Of a stretch of 64,000 bases of DNA, positions 23,341-34,280 are shown piece after piece. The DNA comes from Ischnura elegans (taxonomy: Eukaryota; Arthropoda; Insecta; Odonata; Coenagrionidae): positions 102,224,566 through 102,288,565 of the forward strand of contig NC_060251.1 of assembly GCF_921293095.1 (NCBI RefSeq). Reading direction: 5' to 3'. Each line of letters begins with the position of its first letter. Positions within the stretch are counted from its first letter, which is position 1. The notes under the pieces were generated by a model that made no database searches, was not told the origin of the DNA, and worked only from the letters and a program-made list of their open reading frames with translations. The position numbers and the translations under genes were made by a program.

Positions 23341-25095
23341 AATAATGCAACTGTATACACAATCGCTGTCAAAAACAGATCTCCTTATCCTGGTGCAATT
23401 GCTGGTACCACTCTCCTATCTTTTTATTTATTTTACCAAAACCAACATTAACCAGCGTAGGCTTCTTATCAGCATCTGAGGAAATACCAAAGAACACACA
23501 TAAAGCATCTACTGATACAAAAGACGCAATCAATGGGAGATCAATTGTGAAAGGAGGGAAGGAATAAATGACAAGAGTAAAAACTATACCAAGAATAGCT
23601 TTGCAATAATTATAATATTTATCATGATGAATCATAAGCACGCAAGAGGATTCCCACATGCACACCACACGGTCACAACAATGTTACATACGCCAGAAAA
23701 TTACACTCTCTCATTTATATAAAGGCTAAACTTGCCAAACACTCATGAAGGCAATCTACCCTGAAGCTAGAACTTGCAAAAGCATTGTCAATATTTTCTA
23801 ATTTGTTCTCAGAAGGTTCAGTGAACACACTCTTGAAGTAGGAATTCAATAAATTGACTTTCACGAAACTGTTTGCTAATACTTATCCATCATCGTATTT
23901 TAGCGATCAAACGGAAAATATTTTACATTGCTCGTACTTCCCTAACACCAGACCAAAATGCTTTTGAGTAATCCCGTTACTCCTCTACCAGCGTTTTCAT
24001 TTTAAAATTCGTCAATGCATTCTTGAAGGCTTACTTAAGCTTTAAACAACTTATATTTTTTAATTAGTAACACGAGATAATTACTGGATAAATCAGTATT
24101 GACATCTTCCATTTTAGCAGGGCATTCTCTCTGTCGCTTTAATGATTTTTTCACTCCTGCGTCAGCCCATCTCGTTAGACAATCTTTTTAGTATTTTACT
24201 AAAAAGGTTGGCTAACTAAAAACTTTTCAGCTGTGAACTTTTCCTGAGATATGCGTTACAAATTTCCTATTTCACTATTAATGGAAACCTATATGATTAT
24301 TATTTTAAAGCTTATTTCCAATGGTTCCAAGCATAACTACGACCACGTATGTAAACAAAAACACTCACTCTTAAAATGTGTTTATATTCACCATGAAAGA
24401 ATGCCAATTCTACCTAATTTCAAGGAGCATTGAATTTAAAGTAACTAAAATTATACATTATAAAAGAAGATGATAAATTCTTACCTAATTAGAATCCCCA
24501 AGGACGATCAACAGTTCCACGACGTTGGCCGCCATAGCCTCAGCAAACTTCCCAAGCACCCTGGTAAACAATCGCGTATCGCGTAGCGGAGGATTGTTGC
24601 ACAAACTCGCATTTGCAGCGTTCCAGCAGCGTGCTGCAGGCATGCTTTGGGCATGCGCTGTTGATGCGCTGCAATTGCATGTTTCGCCAGCGTGCTGCGA
24701 AAGAGCGCTGCACAAGCGCTCTTACCGCGCTTCTTTGAAACGGAAACGAACTTGCAGCTGTGAAACCCCTGTGCAGCGCTGCTGCAGCTATTTGTGTTTA
24801 CAGGGATAGGTGTCTCACAATAATGGGATTATAATTTACTCAGTAGATGATGCTGCCATAACCTTGAAATATAGGCACATAATAGGGGCAAAAAACCAAA
24901 TACATAGTTATTTGTAAACAGATTACTCAGCATGCAGCCAATAATTAAAAGTAAAAATACAGCTTTGGCTAAATTTTTAGGCAGAACTCATGGTAAATAA
25001 TTTTAAAAATTCCTGAAAACAGTACTCTCATGTACCTTAATGAGAGGTAGGTACTGAGAATGGAAAAGCCTGTAGCCAGATCAGCAACATTAAAC

Positions 25096-25151
25096 TGACC
25101 ATGAGGGCTCATGGCAGTGGCGTACGCCACTGCCATGAGCCCTCATGGTCA
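25096..25151. repeat. perfect 56-bp palindrome spanning a MITE end
   Basis: The two 28-bp arms are exact reverse complements with no spacer, centred on GCGT|ACGC at 25,123/25,124. The left arm holds host flank and the first nine bases of the adjacent hAT MITE (CAGTGGCGT); the right arm mirrors both. The normal element sequence resumes further on at CGTAGCAAAGG. Confidence 0.9.
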
Positions 25152-25396
25152 CGTGCTACGTAGCAAAGGAGGAGGTGTGGGGGGTCCAAACCCCCCCGAA
25201 ATATAAATGCACGATTACTTTCCTTCACAAGAGAAAACAAAATATTGAAAAATCAGGAATTTACAAAAGATTTCTTTAACAAATGAAGTTCTTTTGATTA
25301 TGAAAGGAGTTCAAATTGGTTAAAAACCCTTTCCTTACAATTAGTACTGTTTTTAAAAAATTTTCCCCCTGAACCAAATTCTGGGCTACTCCACTG
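25115..25396. mobile_element. hAT-type MITE, family B, with rearranged left end
   Basis: The interior CCGAAATATAAATGCACG and the right end GGGCTACTCCACTG are family B. The flanks GCTCATGG (25,107-25,114) and ACTCGTGG (25,397-25,404) agree at 6 of 8. The left terminus is interrupted by the inverted copy described under the palindrome. Confidence 0.7.
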
Positions 25397-25879
25397 ACTC
25401 GTGGCTTGCATTTATTCATTTTTTGCACTAAAGATTACATAATCAATATTGAAGAAAAGGATGAAATCATTCCAGATATGGGCACCCATGACGATGATTG
25501 GATGGACAAGAAAGAAGTCAAGTAGGCAAGTATTTGACATGATCAGAAAGGAGAGGAACTTTTGAACTAAATAGATTATGATACAATGCCAAGCTGAAAG
25601 AATCTATGTATGTGGAGATTTTAATTGGTTGACCCCGTAAATAACAACCCATAACCTTGATGAGTACTTGCAATAAAATAATAGGTCAATAATAATAATG
25701 ATATACTGATTACTCTTTAATCAGGTCATATCAGTATTACTAATCCATTTGTATTGAATAAGGTACTGCTCCCATGCTCCCTCTGGACCATTCACTAAGA
25801 GTACGTAAGAAGCATTCAAATTATTGGTCTCTCCTCTCTTAAGTAGATGTCATTTGTTAGTGCATGGTACGTGATAGAC

Positions 25880-26265
25880 CAGTGGTGGCACAAGGGGTGG
25901 GCCCGAGCCCACTCAAATTTTTCTCAGCCCATCCAAATAAGACGGACAAATTTCAGAATCGGAGTCCAAAGTTAAACTTTATTGTATAAAATTTAAGTAA
26001 ACCTTTTTCTATTCCACGTTCCTATCCCTTTCTTTCCTTACCTCTGAATTTATATGTAAATTTAAGTAAATTGTATACAATTATAGGCATATGGAAAACA
26101 ACTCTGTTAATTTGCTGAACAATTATGTATTGTCCATATTAACTCCATAATGTAAAACAATTCTCTAAATGTGTATTTTCGGACATATTTATCCACGTTA
26201 ACTCTAGGTCAGGCCCACCGATTTTATAATTCGGCCCACCCTTGTCCCACATGCTAGAGCCACTG
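25880..26265. mobile_element. hAT-like element (386 bp)
   Basis: The left end reads CAGTGGTGGCACAAGG, then GTGGGCCCGAGCCCA. The right end mirrors it: the complement begins CAGTGGCTCTAGCATG and continues into GACAAGGGTGGGCC. No matching target duplication was seen. Confidence 0.55.
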
Positions 26266-26269
26266 CTGT

Positions 26270-27283
26270 GGCAGATAATCATTTACAAATAGAGCATTTG
26301 GGAGACTCACTTGCAGCTAGACTCCATAGCTTCCAGGACTACTCAATTCAAAGACATGTGGAAATGTAAGTGAAATGTTATTCTGCCCTCCTTTATCAAA
26401 ATCATAACATCATTAAGCTATTAATAAATATTTTAATGGAATCATTTTGTCTTTTCTGCCTTTATTGTAACCCTCAAGCTTTGCCCTTGGTCTGAGGATG
26501 AATAACTGGCCGGAGAATGTGTTGAGGCATGAGGGAATATTTTATTTAGCTGCAACAGAATGATGAGTAAGCAAGGGGAAAGGAGGAGATTAGGATACAA
26601 ATATCAAAATCATGTGAGATGATAATAATTAGCATCCATGAACTAACAATACAAATTTGCTACATCCAGTACTTCTACTTGAAGGTTGGTGAGAGTAGGG
26701 CACACGTGAGGGTACCCTAGACCAGGGTGGCAGGCTTATGTGCTCTAGGCGTCATGTGGAGCAATCATATCAACAGATGGAGCTGAGAGGACACTATGGA
26801 GTACACTTGAAAATATCTCAAGATTATTCCATAGTTAAAACCTCACTTTAGAATTGTTTTGGCAGACTTAAGACTGTTACACAGATGAGCTGAAACTGGT
26901 ATATTAAGGCAGTTGCCACAAATAAAGAAAAAAAGATAAGCACAGCAAATTACAACACACAAGATTCTTCAAGTATTATGAATCTTCTTGAATTACGTAC
27001 ATTCCTGTAGGAAATTTCATTTCCTATAGGAATTTGCATAATTCCTATCGTATTTCTTAAAACCCTATAGGAAATCAATGGGGTATTTTCAATAGGGTAT
27101 TACTAAGCCTCGTAGCTATTACCAACATTTCCAACGGAATATGAGTGCAACAAAATCTCAACCTTTCCCTTATTTCCCTGTATATTATAATACTTAAAGG
27201 AATTCCACCTTAGCGTTTTCAATGCATTTCCTTTGACGTGAGACGCATTTCCTTAAAGTTGCGTTATTGCAGAGATTTCTAAG
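26270..27283. other. no gene seen; cluster of AGGAAAT words
   Basis: Nothing coding was recognised. From 27,007 to 27,255 the word AGGAAAT or its complement recurs, three times around CCTATAGG-like palindromes, suggesting the remains of a short repeat. Confidence 0.4.
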
Positions 27284-27342
27284 TTTAAATAAATAATCAT
27301 GACACTGCAGTAATGATAATAAATCATGATTATTTATTTAAA
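27284..27342. repeat. 19-bp perfect inverted repeat, 21-nt loop
   Basis: TTTAAATAAATAATCATGA at 27,284-27,302 is exactly inverted at 27,324-27,342. It is AT-rich and could be a decayed MITE. Confidence 0.7.
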
Positions 27343-27530
27343 TGCTAAATTGCTTGCTTGCTTGAAATGATAACATTTGCTGTAAGCCCAATGGTAAAAT
27401 GCTTATTTATTCAAGAGAGTAACGTGACTCATGCCTAATGATAAGGGTAATAATTACTTAGGCATTGCCAGAGTACGATTAAAACAGAGAATATTAAAAA
27501 TATTCTAGAGATTTTTTTTCAGATATCCCA

Positions 27531-29541
27531 GGGCTGCTATTATGGATAAGCGTTGCAAAAAATAGCATACGCTATTCTGCGGGTCATTATAGCAACGACC
27601 CCGTATTATGAATGAAGCGTAGTAATAATTTTGTTCGGAATAGCAGCATGCTATTTCTTGCGCGAGCTATTTGGAAGCTCCGCCTCTTCCCGTATGAAAA
27701 ACTTTCTGAACAGTTTGCGTAACCAATGAGGGAGAAGATATTTTATATATTTTTCTGTATTTTACGGAATATTGACTTGAAATTATAAATAATTGCTTTA
27801 TTTACATTTAAAAATTATATTAAACCTTGGAAATATATAATACGCTTTGAAAATCTCATTTAAGAAATCAGCTGTTTGTTGTGGTTGTGATAATTTCCCA
27901 ATGGCTTCAGACAGGTGGGTTAGGTCATAATTTCGTTGTTATAATGATGATTTATCGGACATAAATATTCAATGATTTACCTATATCCGATCGGTCCTTT
28001 ACCGTGAGATATATGCTATGCGAAATAATCATTGAAAGCTAAATATGTTTGATTTTCTTCGTAAATGTGTTAGGCTTCGAAGTCTGTTGCATATCAGAAT
28101 TAATATGTATCAACTTTTATTGTATTGCTCGTGACGATATCGTTTTACTGTATGAACTAGAAGCTTTCGTTTCTAATGTTATCTATATATTATATGACTC
28201 CCTAATTTCAGTGTTCATTCTCTGTTTAGGAAATGAAGTAGGTGGCAACGTCACAGCTGTGCTTTCATGTATTATGATGGAATAGTATCGATATTTCAGC
28301 TGCATATTTGGAAAAAGCAGAGGGAGGTGATGGTGAATTTGAGGATGGATGGAACAGCTGTGAAAAAGTGAATCTAGCAACAGTGAATCGTGTGGAAAGT
28401 GCTGTTGTGTCAGTTATCATTGTTTTCGTATCAGCTGATTTTATTATGTGCTCACTGAAATTTTTGATAGACCCTGAACTGTGCCGATAAACTGAAACTT
28501 AATTGTGTGAATAACTTACTTGTCTATAGAGGAAACAATTTGTATTCAATTCCACATGATATATATTGCATTAATGATGTAGTGCATGGATATTCCATTA
28601 AACGTTTGTGGTGAATCATATTTGTTCGGAAACTTTATTGGTGTTCGGAGAAATCCTTTGTTTTCAAGCAAGTAATTCAAGTCGACTGCCCGTGTTTATA
28701 ATTTAGTAAATTTTTAGTTTTAATTGTAGAAGGCAGCGAATAGTGGGGAAAACAATTTCGACTCGTTGCATGTATTTGTATATACTGTCCAATTGAGGAA
28801 ATGAACGGCTGATCAAAGTATATGGTATTATTATGGTAATATATGGTTTTCATTGAAAGCTATAACTATTAATATATTTGGCGAGTTAGTGTGTTAACAC
28901 AAGCTTGAAAATTTTCAAGAATCGACCTGATAGCCTACATTGAGGATATTTTTAGTAGCAAGTCAAGTGATGAAATAAAATTATGAATTGTAAATATGAA
29001 TAAAACACATAAAATTTGGGCTAATGGTAGTAATTCTTTGCATTAATTGTTATTGTTTTCGTACTGTCGATGAAGCAAGTTTGTGCTTCATATATTAAGC
29101 TCGAATGTTAATTCCTAACCAAATCACTTAACTAGTTAAATATTCATCACTTATGCTACTATTATTTAATTAAAATAAAGCTGATATCATTTTATTTTTG
29201 GCTATTATTCCATTTTTCAATGCTTGATTAGGTTACTTTAACCTCAGAAAAACAATTCGACATCGCAATGCGCACGTTTTCTGGTTGCAATACCGAATTG
29301 CTCGGCATCGAAGACCGCGTAATATTATAGCAAGCCTACCGGTTGCAATTCGCCGTTCATAATAGTAAATAGCAACGGGCCTATGCTATTCTGAGAATTA
29401 CGTCTTCCGGTGTAGTAAAAACACGAATTGCAACCGTTCGTAATACCAAATAGCATAGGCGTTGCAATACGCTATATTATAGCAACATCGGTTGCAATAA
29501 TGAAGAATAGCATGATGCTATTCCATCCATAATAGCAGCCC
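27531..29541. mobile_element. unclassified DNA transposon, GGGCTGCTATT family, copy 1
   Basis: The element runs from GGGCTGCTATTATGGAT to its exact complement, ATCCATAATAGCAGCCC. The outer 200-250 bp at both ends are built of short palindromes around AATAGC/GCTATT and TTGCAA, such as the perfect GAATAGCAT-G-ATGCTATTC near the right end. The centre is AT-rich. A short exon-like ATG GCT TCA GAC AG followed by GT (27,901-27,914), and an AG acceptor before GCTTCGAAGTCTG (28,074), are shared with copy 2, but the joined frame soon stops in both. No transposase was recognised. A PIF/Harbinger relative is possible but unproven. Confidence 0.7.
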
Positions 29542-31547
29542 AGGGCTGCTATTCTGGATAAGCGTTGCAAAAAATAGCATATGCTATTCTGCGGGTCATT
29601 ATTGCAACGACCCCGTATTATGAATGAAGCGTAGTAATAATTTTGTTCGGAATAGCAGCATGCTATTTCTTGCGCGAGCTATTTGGAAGCTCCGCCCCTT
29701 CCCGTATGAAAAACTTTCTGAACAGTTTGCGCAACCAATGAGGGAGAAGATATTTTATATATTTTTCTGTATTTTATGGAATATTGACTTGCAATTACAA
29801 ATAATTGCTTCATTTGCATTTAAAAATTATATCAAACCGTGGATTTATATAATACACTTTGAAAATCTCGTTTAGGAAATCAGCTGATTGTTGTTGTTTT
29901 GATAATATCACAATGGCTTCAGACAGGTGGGTTAGGTCATAATTTTACTGTTATAATGATGATTTATCGGGCATAAATATTGAATCATTTACCTATATCC
30001 GATCGGTCCTTTATCGTGAGATATATGTTGTGCGAAATAATCATTGAAACCAAAATATGTTTGATTTTCTTCGTAATTTTCTTAGGCTTCGAAGTCTGTC
30101 TGTTCGTTGCATGTCAAAATAAATATGTACCAACTTTTGTTGCTTTGATCGTGACGATATAGCTTTACTGTATGAACTAGAAGCTTTCGTTTCTAATACT
30201 AGCTTTACATTATATGACTCCCTAATTTCAGTATTCATTCTCTGTTTAGGAAATGAAGTAGGTGGCAACGTCACCGCTGTGCTTTCATGTAATATGATGG
30301 AATAGTATCAATATTTCAGCTGCAGATTTGGAAAAAGCAGAGGGATGTGATGGTGAATTTGAGGATGGATGGAACAACTGTGAAAAAGTGAATCGTGTGG
30401 AAAGTGCTGTTGTGTCACTTATTATTGTTTTCGTATCAGCTGATTTTAATATGCTCACTGAAATTTTTGATAGACCCTGAACTGTGCCGATATACTGAAA
30501 CTTAATTGTGTGAATAACTTACTTGCCTATGGAGGAAACAATTTGTATTGAATTCCACATGATATATATTGCATTAATGATGTATACATGGATATTCCAT
30601 TAAACGTTTGTGGCGAATCATATTTGTTCGGAAACTTTATTGGTGTTCGGAGAAATCCTTTGTTTTCAAGCAAGTAATTCAAGTCGACTGCCCGTGTTAT
30701 AAGTTTGTAAATTTTAAGTTTTAATTGTAGAAGGTAGCGTATAGTGGGGAAAATAATTTCGACTCGTTGCATGTTTTTGTATATACTGTCCAATTGAGGA
30801 AATGAACGGCTGATCAAAGTATATGGTATTATTATGGTAATATATGGTTTTCATTGAAAGCTATAACTGTTATTATATTTGGCGAGTTAGTGTGTTCACA
30901 CAAGCTTGAAAATTTTCAAGAATCGACCTGATAGCCTACATTGAGGATATTTTTAGTAGCAAGTCAAGTGATGAAATAAAATTATGAGTTGTAAATATGA
31001 ATAAAACACGGAAAATTTGGGCTAATCGTAGTAATTCTTTGCATTAATTGTTATTGTTTTCGTACTGTCGATGAAGCAAGCTTGAGCTTCATATATTAAG
31101 CTCGAATGTTAATTTCTAACCAATTCACTTAACTAGTTAAATATTCATCACTTATGCTACTATTATTTAATTAAAATAAAGCAGATAACATTTTATTTTT
31201 GGCTATTATTCCATTTTTCAATGCTTGATTATGTTACTTTAACCCAGCCCCATGACACTTCCTATCCCACTCCATTGGGAACCCATGGTCTTTTATTGAA
31301 GTCGTTTCCTCAACCTGCCGCACGTTTGCCGGGGCGGCGCCACGTATTCTGGAGGGCAAGAATTAGCGGGTAAGTTAATTTCCGTATTGTTGAGCGCATA
31401 CTACAGGTGAGTGGAAATAGTCATTTTTGTAATTGATTAAGATTTAGTTTTCATTTATTTTCGAATGTTAGTCTTCTGCATTATTTCCTTATTGTTCTAC
31501 ATTAATATTTCGTGGATATATATCGCGGATTTACTGAAAAAAGGAAA

Positions 31548-31649
31548 ATGCCGTGGACGTGTGTGGTACCGCGTTGCACCACTGGTTATGGCCACAAGAC
31601 TTCGGGGATTTCGCTTTTAAGAGTCCCCAAGGACCCTGAGAAGCGATGA
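31548..31649 (+). pseudogene. THAP zinc-finger N-terminal fragment of a P-like transposase, broken
   Basis: The frame starts MPWTCVVPRCTTGYG and continues to RVPKDPEKR. This gives the first two zinc-ligand cysteines (C-x4-C), the GISLLRVP strand and the DPEKR turn of a C2CH THAP domain, the DNA-binding module of P-type transposases. It stops at TGA (31,647-31,649), exactly where THAP domains carry a conserved tryptophan. The frame beyond the stop reads NSCTIP, so a TGG-to-TGA change is the simplest explanation. The later C and H ligands and the catalytic part were not found. Confidence 0.6.
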
Positions 31650-32169
31650 AATAGCTGTACGATTCCTTTTTTTGGTGTGCTAAAGCTCCAAAATTTATAC
31701 ATATTTTAAATTACAGGTTCTGCTGTTCCAGTGGCCAATGTCATTCACAGTGCAGGAATGAAGTAACACTGAGAAAATGCAAGATGTGCGACGGCTTTCA
31801 TCAATTATTCATCATTCTCTCCTACTAAATTGAATCTCTTAGAATGATTGGTAATTAGAAATAGAAATTAGTAATAGAAAGAATTAATAGAAATGTTAAA
31901 TTGTGAGTACTTAAAATTAATTTTTCATGACATTACCTTGCATTGATTGTATAAATAATCTCAGTTTCAATAGCATTGTGTAATCATTCTGGAAATGTAG
32001 ATTTGATGTGTGTGTACATTATATAAGTTGGAAAAATGTGAATCGTTTTCATTCTTAATACCTCTTTCGATGATTTCTTTTAATGCAGCCGTTATCGATG
32101 GTGCGTGCAACTCTCATTAAAAGTACATTTACCGCGTATTAGCAGTATTAGCCTGTGGTTTCTGTCGTA

Positions 32170-32433
32170 CAGTGGCGCCAACTCCATGGGGCCTGAGGGG
32201 GCCCGAGCCCCCCCAAAAATTCGTAACAGACGTGAGGAAAAAATGTGTCAGGCTAGTCAATTTTCCCCGGAGTATCCAGATATCGAGATTCGAGTGATCA
32301 GGGTTCTAATGTTGATCATATGGCTCTTCTAAAATGCTTAAAAAAACTTAAATTTCACAACTTATAAAATTTACCGGGGCAAGGTCCTCGGTTTGGGCCC
32401 CCCCCCAATATTTTTTGTAAGTCGGCACCCCTG
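32170..32433. mobile_element. hAT-type MITE (264 bp) inside the THAP element
   Basis: The ends are CAGTGGCGCCAACT and the complement of CAGGGGTGCCGACT. The 8-bp target duplication CTGTCGTA is perfect (32,162-32,169 and 32,434-32,441). It resembles the element at 25.9 kb in its GGGCCCGAGCCC phrase. Confidence 0.9.
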
Positions 32434-33698
32434 CTGTCGTACTACTCATCTTATTTTTGGGCGAGGGATAATATTTCAGATTTTCCAGCACCTGAAAGTG
32501 ATCAGACATCCGCGAATCCCTCGGATTATATCCATTGCACTGTTTTCGTGGAAGTTTATTCGGAAATTATTTGCAAAAGCTCTTTCGTTCTTATCTTTCA
32601 TATGGTATTTTACTTCCTTAAATCTCAAATTATTCCTTTGGTGAGTATAGGCAAGCATCGTTATAAAATAGCCTTTAACGGTAATAATGGTACTTCCGGA
32701 AATTATTCACCCCGTTCAACGATTAAATATGCCTATTCTATACCCGCAAAACGTCCCTAGGATAGAATCATTTTTTAGGTTTGCTGTGCCCTGCCATTAT
32801 TATTATCACTTGATCGAGACTCAGGAGATTAAAAACATTAACACACGTCACTTCATAAGAAGTATTTCACTTCGGCCTTGGTAAGAAGCCGTTTGCGTTT
32901 CTGATATTATATTTGTTAATAGTGTTTGAAAGCAAGGAATAACATCTATATTCTTATAAGGCCGTGGAAACATGCCGATGGGCTCGGAGGCAATGGTGCG
33001 TACGTAGCTTCTATGACAACTTATATTAACGTTTACCACAAGATAGCTATAAATAATTATTTCCTTAAATATTCCTTTCCTCACTACATAAGGTTTTAAC
33101 TGCTGACAATCTTTCGTTATGGCTGTAACTGATTTTACAAAGGTATGGAAGCAGACGAAGCTGAAATCCAACGCCTTCCATTTGATTAATACTCACGTAT
33201 GAGAACGATTTCTTGGTATTTTTCGCTATAAGATGTTAAGTGCATATGAACTTGTTAACTAGTAACCATTGTCGATGAGTTTATATTCATTTTTGCCATA
33301 AATTAGTTCATAATTACTGAAGTATCGTATACAGATACGTAGGAAACTTGCCCTTCAGGATAGGTGGCGCCCCTACCGGCCTCAACGGGAAACGGCTTCA
33401 TTAAATGACCATGCCTGAACGGAGAGTGTCCAGACCTTCTCATATTCTAAGACCGTGCTCGGCATCGAAGACCGCGTAATATTATAGCAAGCCTACCGGT
33501 TGCAATTCGCCGTTCAGAATAGTGAATTGCTACGGGCCTATGCTATTCTGAGAATTACGTCTTCCGGTGTAGTAAAAACACGAATTGCAACCGTTCGTAA
33601 TACCAAATAGCATAGGCGTTGCAATACGCTATATTATAGCAACATCGGTTGCAATAATGAAGAATAGCATAATGCTATTCCATCCAGAATAGCAGCCC

Positions 33699-34141
33699 AG
33701 GTCAACGCAATAGGCTTATAATAAGGGCCATGGGCTTATATCTAACATTTTAGTTGGCAGCTAAGAGAAACTATTTCTAATTAAATTAAATTACCCACTA
33801 ATTAAAAAACATAGGACTCATAGCTTATCTGAGCGATACAATAAATATCGGACTACTACAAATGAGAAAATTTGGCAAATATTAAAACTCACAACGGCAA
33901 TTTCAAATGAGAAGAAAGGGAACCCACCGTAGACAGTACTACACTAAAATTCCGCTGAAATTCATCCGTATAAGATAATTATAAGCGTACCCAGCGCAAA
34001 CTCAGATTGCAGTGCAAGTGAAAAGTTAACATTTGTTTAGTAGACGCGGGGACGCGGGAAATCGACAAACATCTTTGTTTTGAACTCGGCAGAGTGCGCT
34101 GACAGCACACAAAATCCGAGATCCCTATCGCGGGGTTTAGG
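33699..34141. other. upstream region of the ALDH gene
   Basis: It runs from the end of the nested elements to the presumed core promoter. No open frames or elements were recognised. GC content rises from about 34,040 towards the gene start. Confidence 0.45.
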
Positions 34142-34149
34142 CAATAAAA
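34142..34149 (+). promoter_or_regulatory. TATA-like CAATAAAA box of the first ALDH gene
   Basis: The box lies 103 bp upstream of the start codon, in a CpG-richer stretch followed by a pyrimidine-rich TTCTCTTCTCTTCTTC tract. The same octamer occurs 95 bp upstream of the second ALDH start. Use as a core promoter is inferred from that match and the spacing. Confidence 0.35.
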
Positions 34150-34244
34150 TCGTCGCTCACGCCTACTGGGTTCTCTTCTCTTCTTCTTTCACGACCGCGC
34201 AAGCCGGCTGCCAAGTCAACTTGATTATCAATTGATCCATCACC

Positions 34245-34280
34245 ATGCCCATCCGAAACCCCGAGATCAAGTACACCCAG
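34245..34280 (+). CDS. ALDH1A1: ALDH exon 1
   Basis: It encodes residues 1-12 ([12 protein letters not shown]), ends in phase 0 and is followed by GTAAAT. ATG in CACCATGC is a good start context. Intron 1 is 3.7 kb, the longest in the gene. Confidence 0.9.

Larger units (their letters stand above)
21741..24807. mobile_element. composite element with 22-bp inverted ends and GCTGC-rich subterminal arrays
   Basis: A perfect 22-bp inverted repeat beginning ATCCCTGTAAACACAAAT occupies 21,741-21,762 and 24,786-24,807. Inside each end is a GC-rich zone (to about 22,065 and from about 24,590) packed with AGCGCTGC/GCAGCG words, like clustered transposase sites. The centre is AT-rich, with a long hairpin, a diverged tandem duplication and no recognisable transposase. 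No target duplication is evident. A CCCTGGTAAACA near 24,552 could be an inner end, so 24.55-24.81 kb may instead be a small MITE of the same family. The superfamily is unknown. Confidence 0.55.
31244..33455 (+). mobile_element. THAP/P-element-like transposon remnant nested in copy 2
   Basis: The boundaries come from comparison with uninterrupted copy 1. The subterminal regions are inverted relatives of each other: the left has CATGGTC, TTGAAG-CGTTTCC, GGCGCCAC and GAGGGCAAG in order (31,290-31,365), and the right has the same words inverted (33,350-33,415). Near the left end is an N-terminal THAP zinc-finger reading frame, as in P-element and THAP9 transposases. The rest of the transposase is not recognisable, and a hAT MITE has inserted in the middle. 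This is a dead element. Confidence 0.65.
29543..33698. mobile_element. GGGCTGCTATT-family element, copy 2, carrying a nested insertion
   Basis: It directly follows copy 1 in the same orientation, separated by a single A (29,542). It aligns closely with copy 1 from end to end, except that 31,244-33,455 is an insertion which replaced about 60 bp present in copy 1. Its termini read GGGCTGCTATTCTGGAT at the left and ATCCAGAATAGCAGCCC at the right, so both ends carry C where copy 1 carries A. No intact coding sequence was seen. Confidence 0.75.

Noticed and set aside
23369-23668. 99-codon minus-strand frame with hydrophobic stretches, inside the 21.7-24.8 kb composite
   Set aside because: It could be a transposon-encoded piece, but no family match or splice structure is visible.
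27005-27260. CRISPR-like spaced repeats (AGGAAAT words)
   Set aside because: Words are only 7 bp, irregularly spaced and in both orientations, in a eukaryotic context.
28049-28285. 78-codon frame in element copy 1 as a transposase
   Set aside because: The frame is not conserved in copy 2, where stops interrupt it, so it is at best a dead remnant.
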